Source: Mesobacillus jeotgali
GTDB taxonomy: Bacteria > Bacillota > Bacilli > Bacillales > Cytobacillaceae
Assembly: GCF_014856545.2 (NCBI RefSeq)
Contig: NZ_CP109811.1
Span: forward strand, 4,396,001 to 4,460,000
Reading direction: 5' to 3'
DNA: 64,000 nucleotides
Within the stretch, counting starts at the first letter, position 1, and each line of letters begins with the position of its first letter. A program made the translations under genes and the position numbers. Shown here in pieces: positions 27,803 to 36,797 of the stretch. The notes below the pieces were generated by a model, which saw only the letters and a program-made list of their open reading frames with translations, did no database searches and was not told where the DNA came from.

Positions 27803-28492
27803 TCAGTTTTTCCTATTTGAAAAATACATCCTTTCTGGGCGGCCAACAATCCCATACTCTAGCTCTGCTTTTACTTTTCCTACTGATACTAAGTACTCCA
27901 AATATCGTCTGGCCGTCGTTCTCGAGGCACCTAATTTCATCCCCATTTCCTCTGCAGTTATACCGTTCGGTAAATCATCAATAAATTCAATTACTTTATT
28001 TAAAGTTAGGAGATTAACCCCTTTTGGTAATGGCTCACTTCTTGCCCCTTCACGCTCCATTGATTTATTTCCTATAAGGTCATCAATGAAAGTTTGATCG
28101 ACAAATTCAATGGAATCTATTGTGTTCCTTCTTTTTTTATAGCTTTCAATGACATCCCTAAACCTTTCAATTGAAACGGGTTTAAGTAAATAGTAAAACA
28201 CACCTGATTTAAGGCTTTTATCAAGCAACTCAATATTATTTGCCGCCGTAATCACAATGAAATCTATATCCAATTGCCTTGCTTTGATTTCTTGGATCAA
28301 CTTTGTGCCCAGCTTATCTGGAATATAAATATCAAGAAGGATCAAATCTATGTGTTTTTCCCCGATGATCTCCAATGCATCACTTGCCCTAAGGGCCTTA
28401 CCAACGACCCTGACACCCTCAATTTCTTTTAGAAATTTTTCGTGAATATCTGCGATACGAAAATCATCTTCAACAATTAAAATATTTATCAT
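27803..28492 (-). CDS. CitB/DcuR-type response regulator
   Basis: A protein of 229 residues starting at ATG 28492 behind GGGGGG. The receiver domain has the acidic pocket VEDD, the phosphorylation site DLILLDIYIPD (about Asp54) and the lysine in YYLLKPVS. The C-terminal helix-turn-helix is GITAEEMGMKLGASRTTARRYLEYL. It lies 17 bases after the kinase gene and directly precedes the tct operon, so it very likely activates it in response to an external carboxylate. Confidence 0.9.
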   Translation of the reverse strand: MINILIVEDDFRIADIHEKFLKEIEGVRVVGKALRASDALEIIGEKHIDLILLDIYIPDKLGTKLIQEIKARQLDIDFIVITAANNIELLDKSLKSGVFYYLLKPVSIERFRDVIESYKKRRNTIDSIEFVDQTFIDDLIGNKSMEREGARSEPLPKGVNLLTLNKVIEFIDDLPNGITAEEMGMKLGASRTTARRYLEYLVSVGKVKAELEYGIVGRPERMYFSNRKN

Positions 28493-28509
28493 GTGAATCC
28501 CCCCTGCCT

Positions 28510-30099
28510 TCAAATTCTTTTTGGAATATAAACAGTAAACGTTGTTCCATGCCCTCCACTATCCACTTCAATCGTTCCCCCTAAATCATGTACTGCTTCA
28601 CTTACATTAGCTAACCCATAGCCTCTGCCATCTTTTTTCTTCGTAGAAAAACCTTTTTTAAAGATATGGTCAATTTCTTCATCCGGAATTCCTGAGCCGT
28701 TATCCGTTATTTCAAAGATAATATCCTGCCCTAAATCCAAGGCAAAAAAGCTTACATTTTTCTCACCTTTCAGTTTGCCTACCTCTTCCAGGGCATTATC
28801 TATTAAATTGCCAATGATTGTTGTTAATTGTCCCGTTTCAATATGTTCTGGAAGAATTTCTAGTGAACTATTTTCGTCGACTTGAAAGGCGATCTTTTTC
28901 TCAGATGCCTTGCCGATTTTCCCCAGAATAATGCCTTGAACTTTTGGATCTTTGATTTGTTCGAACACAAGTCTGTTATTGTTTTCAGTGATATCAATTT
29001 CATTTTGAATCATTTCAATGGCTTCCTCGGAATAACCGAGTTGCAGGAGTCCAGAAATAGCATAGAGCTTATTAGTAAACTCATGGGCTTGTGCCCTAAG
29101 ATCTTCAGAGTATTTTTTTACCTCAGACAATGTGTTAATCATTTTCTTCATTTCTGTCTTATCCCGGAAGGTAATCACTGTCCCTACCTCTTTATCTCCA
29201 TCTTTAATAGAGACAATGGTTAAAATAATATCCCTGTTATTCACAACCAGTTCAAGAGTCGAATTTGTCCATTTATTCTTAATTAAATTTACAACTGACA
29301 GGTTAGGGATGGCGTAATGAATCGGCTTATTTACAAAGTCCCCCGTGAGATCCAAGAGCATTTTTGCGGTTTGATTGATTAGAGTGATTTTATTAGCCGT
29401 ATCAATGGCAATTAATCCCTCATTAATAGAAGAAAGAATTGCATTCTGATCCCTATATAAAGTAGCAATTTGACGCGGTTCTAACCCCAATGTATCTTTG
29501 CGGATATTTCTTGCTAAAATGATACTTGCGATGACGCCAACCAATATTGCCCCAAGTGCAAAGTAAAGAATCTTTTTAATCCGGTTCATTATGCTAATCA
29601 CAATCTCTTCGTATAAAAAACCAACAGTAACTACACCAATTATTTGTTTATTTTCATTTATAATTGGAGCTTTTCCGACTATTGCTTTTCCAACATGCTC
29701 ATCTGAATGAAGTGTATAATAGCCTGCAAATACAATTGCCTTGTAGTTATCATTGATTGGATTTATTTTTCCAATTTGATTGGTGTCAGGGTGGGTAAGG
29801 ATCCTTCCATCACGGTCTTCAATCACAATAAAATTAGCGTCTACCTGTTCCTGAATTCTCATTGCAGTCGGCTGCAATGTCAGTGACGGATTTTCCTCTT
29901 CAAACGCAGCCTGTACAGAAGGCATAAAAGAAATTGTCTTGGCAGTTTGCGAACCTATCTTCCTTGAGTTTTCCATAATAATCTGAGAATCCATATAGGC
30001 AAAAATACTACTTAGAAATAAAATGATTGATAAAATGAGTGCGATAACTAAACCTAATATTTTTGTTTGCAATGATCTTTTGAATATATTTTTTTTCAT
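28510..30099 (-). CDS. CitA/DcuS-type sensor histidine kinase
   Basis: A protein of 529 residues starting at ATG 30099. Two membrane segments (about 17-38 and 172-195) enclose a periplasmic-type PAS/Cache domain (VIEDRDGRILTHPDTNQIGK; AIVGKAPIINENKQIIG) as in citrate, fumarate and malate sensors. A cytoplasmic PAS (LSSINEGLIAIDTANKITLI), a histidine box (AHEFTNKLYAISGLLQLG) and an ATPase domain (NLIDNALEEV; DNGSGIPDEE; GYGLANV) follow. With the next gene it should detect an external di- or tricarboxylate. Confidence 0.9.
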   Translation of the reverse strand: MKKNIFKRSLQTKILGLVIALILSIILFLSSIFAYMDSQIIMENSRKIGSQTAKTISFMPSVQAAFEEENPSLTLQPTAMRIQEQVDANFIVIEDRDGRILTHPDTNQIGKINPINDNYKAIVFAGYYTLHSDEHVGKAIVGKAPIINENKQIIGVVTVGFLYEEIVISIMNRIKKILYFALGAILVGVIASIILARNIRKDTLGLEPRQIATLYRDQNAILSSINEGLIAIDTANKITLINQTAKMLLDLTGDFVNKPIHYAIPNLSVVNLIKNKWTNSTLELVVNNRDIILTIVSIKDGDKEVGTVITFRDKTEMKKMINTLSEVKKYSEDLRAQAHEFTNKLYAISGLLQLGYSEEAIEMIQNEIDITENNNRLVFEQIKDPKVQGIILGKIGKASEKKIAFQVDENSSLEILPEHIETGQLTTIIGNLIDNALEEVGKLKGEKNVSFFALDLGQDIIFEITDNGSGIPDEEIDHIFKKGFSTKKKDGRGYGLANVSEAVHDLGGTIEVDSGGHGTTFTVYIPKRI

Positions 30100-30261
30100 C
30101 ACTTCACCCAATTCCCATTTACATATGGATTCTCAATAATTATTATTTTCATACAATTTATCATATAGGTGGAGACATAGAAAGATGTTCCCGATCATTT
30201 ATATCCATTTTCAAAATTATATTAAAAATCTTTTATTCTTATAAAGTCAGAATAACAAAGA

Positions 30262-30297
30262 CACCATCCATTTACTGGATGGTGCCTGTCACCTAAT
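30262..30297 (-). terminator. Terminator made from a GGTGACAGGCACCATCC-family repeat
   Basis: On the minus strand CACCATCCA and TGGATGGTG form a 9-bp stem followed by a T-rich stretch, just after the stop at 30293. It is one half-degenerate copy of the palindrome at 39700-39741. Confidence 0.65.
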
Positions 30298-31621
30298 TAA
30301 CTTGAGGGACTTGATCCCATTTTCTTAATTCATGTATTGTCTTCTTAATATCAACCAAGCCATTTTCTGTAGTTTGAAGGTAATCTGGACGAATGGCGAT
30401 GGTGGTTGTTTTTCCGGTGCGCATTCTTGCCGGCTTTTGTACCTGGAGGTTCCGTTTTGTGGATTCCTCTAACACCTTATGCATTTCTGCCCTGCTAAAC
30501 TCGTGGATATCCACTCCATCTTTTGCTTCAAGTTTAACGGTTAGCGTTTGCTCCTCAAGCTGAAGATAATATTCCTGCTCTCCAAGCGGTTTCCACCAAA
30601 AGCCCCAGAAGCCTCCACGCGGATTAGAAACATAACCCCAATTGCCATCCAACTCTTTTTGGAGCTCCTGGTAAAATCCCTGCCAGGCATATCCGTCCCA
30701 TTCCTGGACTCTTGTATTCTTGTAAGCATGAATCTTCTCATCCAACTTTTCCAGATGGTTCAAGTAATCCAGGAAAATAGGATTGGTAACTCCTCGCTCT
30801 CTCCCTCTTTTTAATACCTGCAGCATCCTCTCCCGCTTAAACGGGTAATAGCCGGTCTTTTCAACTGAGCGATAATGGCTTTGATCTGTAATTTTAAAAT
30901 AAATTGGCAGCTGAATCATTTCAGGGTAAGCCTCAGCTACAGCATTACAATAACGGCCTAACTGACCAGAATGATTAGAAGTAAATGTCTTATCTTCTAT
31001 TAAAATAGCATATGTATCATTTATAATAGCAAGGATATCCAGTCCCTTAAACTGCCTTATGATCTCGATCTTTTCAATAACAGGCACAGGGTAGTTATGG
31101 ACATTGAAAATCATCGACATAAAGTCAACTGCCGCATGGTGCAAGTTTTCATCTAAGGAACGATGTGTTAAAGGACTCCATGACATCAACCAGCACAGGA
31201 ATGCATCCTGGGACAATTCACTCGTAGCAAATTCAAACAAGTTTGGCGTCTCCATATCACTAGCCTCATTGTAACGGGCATTTTCAAGAAGGACTTCAAC
31301 ATCATGATTCCCAGTATAGTCCTCCCAATAGCCCCTCGCCAGTATAGAATCGTAATGAATTTCTTGGAAAAGAACATTATCTCTTAAATCCAAGATCCTA
31401 CCACGATTATTTGGGTACAATAACAACAATTGGTCTTTCCCCTGTTGGGCAATAATCTTAGGAACAGGCTCACTCCGTTTCATATATCCACAAGTACTTT
31501 CAGGACAAATATAAATCGGATGTGCATCAATCGTTATCCCGCCATCCGCAGTTTCCTGGAGATTCTCCCAATCTTTATCAATCAGTGCTGAACCACATCT
31601 TGGACATTTAAATCTCGCCAT
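30293..31621 (-). CDS. Zinc-ribbon plus PD-(D/E)XK nuclease-like protein
   Basis: A protein of 442 residues; AGGAGGG sets the ATG at 31621. Residues 1-60 are a zinc ribbon (FKCPRCGSAL; YICPESTCGYMKR). A region from about residue 155 (LSQDAFLCWLMSW) through KGLDILAIINDTYAILIEDKT resembles the PD-(D/E)XK_4 core, with D in GLDI and E-x-K in IEDKT. The C-terminal part is a further alpha/beta domain. Such proteins occur beside restriction or defence genes, but no partner methylase or helicase is adjacent. Function unknown beyond a likely nuclease fold. Confidence 0.65.
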   Translation of the reverse strand: MARFKCPRCGSALIDKDWENLQETADGGITIDAHPIYICPESTCGYMKRSEPVPKIIAQQGKDQLLLLYPNNRGRILDLRDNVLFQEIHYDSILARGYWEDYTGNHDVEVLLENARYNEASDMETPNLFEFATSELSQDAFLCWLMSWSPLTHRSLDENLHHAAVDFMSMIFNVHNYPVPVIEKIEIIRQFKGLDILAIINDTYAILIEDKTFTSNHSGQLGRYCNAVAEAYPEMIQLPIYFKITDQSHYRSVEKTGYYPFKRERMLQVLKRGRERGVTNPIFLDYLNHLEKLDEKIHAYKNTRVQEWDGYAWQGFYQELQKELDGNWGYVSNPRGGFWGFWWKPLGEQEYYLQLEEQTLTVKLEAKDGVDIHEFSRAEMHKVLEESTKRNLQVQKPARMRTGKTTTIAIRPDYLQTTENGLVDIKKTIHELRKWDQVPQVN

Positions 31622-31708
31622 TTGAAAACCCTCCTTAAACTTATCTTCACCTTCCATAATCTAGGTTGGTGCCTAGCATGTTTTTTATATCCTTCTTTTC
31701 TTAGATGA

Positions 31709-32119
31709 TTAACTATTACTTTCACTCTTTGTAAAATCATGATGCTTACTGATAAACCTGATTGTCATGTCTGGTGGAGAACCAATCACCTCGAAGCTGT
31801 AGTCCTTGAAGATCGTGAAGGCTAGCAGAACCCCTCCAACTGCAACAGCGGCAATGATTGTTCCAGTACCAACTGTCGATGCAGCCGCGGTTGAAGCAAA
31901 GGCTGCTACGCCAAGGGATGTACCTGCAGTAAAAGGTGCTGCAACAGCTCCTGCGCCTACAGCCCCTGCTAATGCGATGGCAGCTGTTTTGCTTAGCTTG
32001 CTAATCTTTTGTGCCTTTAATAGTTTTTCAGCTAGTTCCCCTGTAACCATAAATTCTTTCACTTTGTTATCTTTTGCCTTCTTTAACTGCTCTTTCGTGT
32101 TAACGATTAACATATCCAT
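31709..32119 (-). CDS. Hypothetical Ala/Gly-rich membrane-associated protein
   Basis: A protein of about 136 residues. Residues 45-107 are two Gly/Ala-rich hydrophobic segments (AAIALAGAVGAGAVAAPF; IIAAVAVGGVLLAFTIFKDY), followed by a short charged domain. The start is open: ATG at 32119 or at 32113, the latter better spaced from AGGACAGG. No family was recognised. Confidence 0.55.
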   Translation of the reverse strand: MDMLIVNTKEQLKKAKDNKVKEFMVTGELAEKLLKAQKISKLSKTAAIALAGAVGAGAVAAPFTAGTSLGVAAFASTAAASTVGTGTIIAAVAVGGVLLAFTIFKDYSFEVIGSPPDMTIRFISKHHDFTKSESNS

Positions 32120-32399
32120 CACCTGTCCTGTCTTTTAAAAGATTGCCACTTGGAAACCTTTGGGTTGTTTCCGTTTTAGATATTAGCTATTTTATTTCTT
32201 CACTATTATTTCGGTAGTATTTGAATTAACTTTATAAAAAGCTGTTAATTATATCCAAAGTGCTTTAAAGAGATACACACTTAAACTTCTATAGCTCATG
32301 CTAAAACATATAGTTAGTGAAGAGTACTTCTTTTGGCTTATTGTTTTCTTAAATATGAAAATCCTTTTTTACTATTTTTTTTAAGGTGGAGGTTTTAGG

Positions 32400-32711
32400 A
32401 TGAAGTTCGAAGAAAAAAAAGAGGTTTTTAATTCATTTCAAGATTTAAAAGAGCGATCTATTAGCTATAGTAGAATTAACTATGAATACCCTGCTAGTGT
32501 GCAAAGAGGAAAGATTCTAGCCAGAGAACTGCATCCGAGCGGAAACGGATATGTGTTAGGTAAATACATGTCAGCCGATGTGGTTAAAAGCAATGGATAT
32601 TCCGTAGATTCAAGAGGTTGGATTTCTATAAGTAATTTTACTAGGGAAGAATTAATAAATGTAATTAATAATGCAATGATGTCAATGTCTGGTAAGGCTA
32701 CTAAGTCTTAA
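32400..32711 (+). CDS. Hypothetical protein (103 residues)
   Basis: A charged soluble protein starting at an ATG behind AAGGTGGAGG. No motif or membrane segment was recognised. It is single-gene, closed by the terminator at 32770-32797. Confidence 0.6.
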   Translation: MKFEEKKEVFNSFQDLKERSISYSRINYEYPASVQRGKILARELHPSGNGYVLGKYMSADVVKSNGYSVDSRGWISISNFTREELINVINNAMMSMSGKATKS

Positions 32712-32769
32712 GAACAGAAACTACAAGTTAAAAATAATATAACTCAACCGAACAATAAGCATAGCTAAA

Positions 32770-32797
32770 GGGACAGTTTTGTAACTAACTGTCCCTT
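32770..32797 (+). terminator. Rho-independent terminator
   Basis: AAAGGGACAGTT and AACTGTCCCTTTT form a 12-bp stem ending in T, after the 103-residue gene. Confidence 0.85.
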
Positions 32798-32954
32798 TTC
32801 CCTTCTAAATTGCTTTATATGACTCTTGTTTACTCTGTATAGTTGGTCCACTAACTTCGTCGTAAAAAGACACAAGAATCATCCCTATAACCATTTATTT
32901 ATTAAAAATGAATCCATATAAAATACGTCTTACTAATCATACAAAGTAATGAAT

Positions 32955-34232
32955 TTAATTGGTAAGGCTCCGCCCTTTTACAGGTAAGTGCTCTTTTGCA
33001 ATTTTCTCCAAGCCGTCCAAACCGATTGTTCTGTAATCAAAAAAGTCGGATAATAAGACGGTAATGGTTCTATCCTTCAAACTTAATTCTCCTTTATATA
33101 GTTGCGGTTTACCTTTGCTCAGTTTATAACTTTTAAACTCTACCGAGTCGAAATTTTGTTCAAAGAAGCGTTTTTTAGCATGTTTAGCTCCGATTCCAAT
33201 TATAGTATCTGCAACTGAATATTCAATTGCCTGTTTCAAAACCCTTCCCCTTTGCTTTTGTAGGTTCATATAAAAGTCATCTAATTTGGAATGAGGATTA
33301 AACTCAAAAGCCTTTATATATTGTGAGCAGTTAATATTTTCAAATGGCCAGTCATCTCTTTCATTCTTACGAGGAAGTGATCTAAAATCCATTAATGATA
33401 CATTATATTGAGAGTTTCTGTTATATAAACTTCTCTGATAATATTCCTTGATTTCTTTATAGGCATCCTCGTCTTCCGATTTCTTTAAAAACCAGTTTCG
33501 ATTAGGTTGCAAAATATTTTTTATGATCCTCGCCTGAAATTCTAACATTGGGGCAAATAAACTATCTTCTGAATTCAACCTGCCTCTTAAGTTCAACAGC
33601 ACTTTTTTATAGTTTTCTTCAACATTTTCTGGAATTTCATAATAACCATCTTTCCAATTATCAACATTCAAGTAGGTACTGGAATTTTTTCCGTAGGCTT
33701 CATATTTTGCCTTTATTGAGTAGTCCAATTCATACCCACCTAAACCCTCTTCATTACCAAGAAAAATAATCTTACTTTTTCTAAGGTCTCCATAACCTAT
33801 AAATGCCTGCAGCTTCTCTAATTCATCATTTGACAATGAATACGCACCTAATTTATTTAAATCACTTATCGTCGTATTACTACTCTTATCGGACACCTGT
33901 CGCTTATAAAAATTTCGCTCTAACTTTTCAAAATCAATTTTTTCTATATTTTCATCATCTTGATGTAATATACCGTAAAAGCCTATATCTTTAAGGACAG
34001 TTGTATCTTCCCTACCAGCTGTAAGGTCGTCTAAATAGTCCATGTGTTGGTAGAGACTATCCTCATTTCGGCTTGCATCCCAAATATCTGGATAATCTTT
34101 AAGCATTTTTCTGGCAAACTTGCGCCCAGTTTCTCCTATATTTCCTCTTTTTGTATTCAACATAAACATGCGATATTTCGGCATTTCTAAGATACAACGT
34201 TTGTTCTCTTCAAAATTCCAACGTGCACTCAT
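32955..34232 (-). CDS. Unknown protein paired with ADP-ribosylglycohydrolase; possible UDG-like fold
   Basis: A protein of 425 residues behind GAGGGGATAG. No firm family match. The segment KSKIIFLGNEEGLGGYE (about 153-169) recalls the first motif of uracil-DNA glycosylase-like folds, and TIIGIGAKHAKKRFFE (about 342-357) could be a following strand-helix, but a catalytic motif II was not found. It starts 11 bases after the ADP-ribosylglycohydrolase gene, so the two are probably one operon and may work on the same modified nucleic acid or protein. Confidence 0.5.
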   Translation of the reverse strand: MSARWNFEENKRCILEMPKYRMFMLNTKRGNIGETGRKFARKMLKDYPDIWDASRNEDSLYQHMDYLDDLTAGREDTTVLKDIGFYGILHQDDENIEKIDFEKLERNFYKRQVSDKSSNTTISDLNKLGAYSLSNDELEKLQAFIGYGDLRKSKIIFLGNEEGLGGYELDYSIKAKYEAYGKNSSTYLNVDNWKDGYYEIPENVEENYKKVLLNLRGRLNSEDSLFAPMLEFQARIIKNILQPNRNWFLKKSEDEDAYKEIKEYYQRSLYNRNSQYNVSLMDFRSLPRKNERDDWPFENINCSQYIKAFEFNPHSKLDDFYMNLQKQRGRVLKQAIEYSVADTIIGIGAKHAKKRFFEQNFDSVEFKSYKLSKGKPQLYKGELSLKDRTITVLLSDFFDYRTIGLDGLEKIAKEHLPVKGRSLTN

Positions 34233-34243
34233 ATACTATCCCC

Positions 34244-35116
34244 TCACATTAAAAGTTTATATAGTTTTATTGATACTTCATCAATCAAATGCTTATCCAA
34301 AATCTCTCTCCATAACCCCTCCGGCAACTCTTCAAACCCACTCTCCAACCCGGCCAACCCACCTGCTATAGCGGCAATTGTGTCCGTATCATATCCTTCA
34401 TTGGCTGCACCAACTACAACATCAAGGTAGTTATCATTGTTCAATAGCCAGTACAGTACCCAGTTCATTGTGTGTACTACAAAGCCATCAGGGTTGTTAC
34501 CAGGCTTGCGACCGTCAAGTATTTCTTCAAAAATGGTCCCTGTGATTTCTTCCTTGATTGCCTGCTTCAAAGCACTTCCATGCAATACCTTGAAAGCGAT
34601 TCGGTTATAGATTACACAGGCTTCTTCTGCGAGCATGTCGTAATGTGTCATTCGGGATTGTTTTCTGGTGATGTCTTCAACTGTTTCGAGGTTACCATAG
34701 GCCAGCGCTACAGGGAGGCATCGCATCAGTGAGCCGTTTCCTGCAGATCTTCCATCCAGAAATTGATAATGGGCTCTCCTGGCTGCTTCGTTCCAGTCTC
34801 CATCATAGATTCCCAGAACAGTACTTATAATGATCCCAACATCCTTTGGTCTTGAACGATACCAATTTAGAAACTCGTCCCCAATCGCTTCAATCGGATC
34901 ATCTGGTTTTTGTAAAATTCCCCTGGCGACAGCCAATGTCATGGCAGTGTCATCAGTAGTTTCACCTTTTTCGAGTTTCCAGGCTCCACCTCCCAAAATT
35001 TCGGTGACTGCTCCATATTTCTTCTTTATTTCTTCCTTTGTTAAAAATTCTGTTGTACCTCCGAGAGCATCACCAATCGCAAATCCATACAAAGCGCCTT
35101 TAATTTTATTTAACAC
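34244..35116 (-). CDS. ADP-ribosylglycohydrolase family protein
   Basis: A protein of 290 residues, GTG start behind AGAGGTGAT. Dimetal-site motifs of the DraG family are present: GFAIGDALGG (residues 11-20), TTDDTAMTLA, and NEGYDTDTIAAIAGGLAG near the C-terminus. The family removes ADP-ribose from proteins, nucleic acids or small molecules. It is the first gene of a two-gene unit with the unknown protein downstream. Confidence 0.87.
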   Translation of the reverse strand: MLNKIKGALYGFAIGDALGGTTEFLTKEEIKKKYGAVTEILGGGAWKLEKGETTDDTAMTLAVARGILQKPDDPIEAIGDEFLNWYRSRPKDVGIIISTVLGIYDGDWNEAARRAHYQFLDGRSAGNGSLMRCLPVALAYGNLETVEDITRKQSRMTHYDMLAEEACVIYNRIAFKVLHGSALKQAIKEEITGTIFEEILDGRKPGNNPDGFVVHTMNWVLYWLLNNDNYLDVVVGAANEGYDTDTIAAIAGGLAGLESGFEELPEGLWREILDKHLIDEVSIKLYKLLM

Positions 35117-35212
35117 TTAAATCACCTCTGTTTATTTATACAAAAGGAGAACAACACCATATGTTGGTCAAACACATTACTATGTATCTATAAAACTAAA
35201 GGAGATGATTTT

Positions 35213-35407
35213 ATGGGAAGCTGGAATAAGTATCAGCAGGTGTGTGCATCATGCCGTTATTGGGCTGGCCACAGAGAAATTGACTTTACTGCAACACACT
35301 TCAACGCACTGGAACCTGCTGCTCAATGCCAGAAACCATTCGGCCCTTTTTATGGCGTTCAGATGGGAGAAGGCTCCTATTGTCCCCAATGGGAAAACTA
35401 TAATTAA
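35213..35407 (+). CDS. Small Cys-containing protein (64 residues)
   Basis: AAAGGAGATG precedes the ATG at 35213. CASCRYW plus two later cysteines (AQCQKPF; SYCPQW) could bind zinc. A terminator follows directly. Short, but the ribosome site and terminator make it a real gene. Confidence 0.6.
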   Translation: MGSWNKYQQVCASCRYWAGHREIDFTATHFNALEPAAQCQKPFGPFYGVQMGEGSYCPQWENYN

Positions 35408-35418
35408 CCAACTGATTT

Positions 35419-35447
35419 GGAGCGGCTGTCTCCAAGCAGCCGCTTTC
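35419..35447. terminator. Bidirectional terminator between convergent genes
   Basis: AGCGGCTG and CAGCCGCT flank an 8-base loop, between the small Cys protein and the WYL regulator. Confidence 0.8.
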
Positions 35448-35449
35448 CT

Positions 35450-36676
35450 TCACACCTTAGAGGGTTGAAAATACAATTGATGCATTTCCAAAACGTCCAG
35501 CTTGACTTGCTCTCGCAAATCGATTGGTTCAAGCACCTCTACATGCTGACCCTGTTGAAGAATCCATAGCTTTATTCCCATTAGTCCATTAACCTCGACC
35601 TGAACATTGTGCCAGCCGCCTTCGAGGACAGGCCCCACTTCCGCGTCCGGAAAGTTCCTCATTAAGAATTCGATATTTGTCTCCTTCACTTTCATCCTGA
35701 CTATGACAGTTTTCCCGCTATACATATAGGCCGACTTTACAATATAATCACCTATACTTTCAGGAAGACCCGAGGTAACAAAACGTTTAACCGTAATAAT
35801 ACAATCCTCGATCCGGTCAATTACAAAAGCTTTTGGCTGATCACTGTCTTTTTTCTTTGCATGGAGGTAAAACTTCCTATCATGATAGGTAATCGTAACA
35901 GGGATAACCTCTTGTACACTAATCTCCCCTCTGCCATTTGTATAAGTAAACTTTACGAATCTCCTATTAGAAATCGCCTGGAAACAGGTTTCAAACAATT
36001 TTAGCAGTGGCTTCTCTTGTACAGGTTTGTAATGGTATAGATAACTTCGGAAAAACTCGTTAATCTTTATTTGTTCTGTTTTTGAAAATAAACTAGTCAG
36101 CTTATACGAAATATCCTTTAGCTCTTCTTTATTCAAGGCCCTCGAACCATAAAGCATCATAAGCATGATTAGAGCATTTTCGATTGTAAAATAGTCTCCA
36201 TCGACATTCAGGCCGTATCCCTTTTCGCTGCGCAAGTATTCCACCCTTTTATTATAGGGCTCAAGCGTGCCACGAATAACTTTAATATCTCGCTGCAGAG
36301 TGGCTCTATTAATATTAAATTCTTTTACTACACCTTCAACAGTCACTATTTCATTGCTTTGGATTCTTCTCGAAATTTCAAGAATCCGTTCTTGCGCACT
36401 ATACTTTCTCCTCCTGCCAATGCTGGGACGGGCGGCGGCAAAATCATCGAAAAAAAGTGGATCTACGAAATCTGTCTCATAAGCGAAACAATCATTCTCC
36501 TTTAGCAGTCTGACAGCATCGGCCCATGAGTGAACCATTTCTGACAAAACTGCCTCCTCGTCACCATGTTTTTTTTCAAGCCAAAAGACACTCCGTCTTT
36601 GAGTAGAATCAACCAAAAGACTATATGTTTCGTTCTCATTCAGGAACCTGCACACAACAACAGCATCTAAAAACAT
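35450..36676 (-). CDS. WYL-domain transcriptional regulator with N-terminal extension
   Basis: A protein of 408 residues behind AGGGAG. Residues 90-165 are a helix-turn-helix (VTVEGVVKEFNINRATLQRDIKVI), and about 230-320 form the WYL domain (RRFVKFTYTNGRGEISVQEVIPV), followed by a WCX-type end. Residues 1-85 form an extra domain of unknown type. WYL regulators often sense nucleotides and control DNA damage or defence genes. It is divergent from the ankyrin gene. Confidence 0.8.
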   Translation of the reverse strand: MFLDAVVVCRFLNENETYSLLVDSTQRRSVFWLEKKHGDEEAVLSEMVHSWADAVRLLKENDCFAYETDFVDPLFFDDFAAARPSIGRRRKYSAQERILEISRRIQSNEIVTVEGVVKEFNINRATLQRDIKVIRGTLEPYNKRVEYLRSEKGYGLNVDGDYFTIENALIMLMMLYGSRALNKEELKDISYKLTSLFSKTEQIKINEFFRSYLYHYKPVQEKPLLKLFETCFQAISNRRFVKFTYTNGRGEISVQEVIPVTITYHDRKFYLHAKKKDSDQPKAFVIDRIEDCIITVKRFVTSGLPESIGDYIVKSAYMYSGKTVIVRMKVKETNIEFLMRNFPDAEVGPVLEGGWHNVQVEVNGLMGIKLWILQQGQHVEVLEPIDLREQVKLDVLEMHQLYFQPSKV

Positions 36677-36797
36677 ATGGTTCTTCTCCCTTTTCTAAGT
36701 CGATACCTTTCATTTTTTGCACATTCTTTTTTCATGCCAACATATAGTGCTTCTCCAAGTTGTTATAATAGGAAAAACTTTTAAAGGAGTGGTTCTT

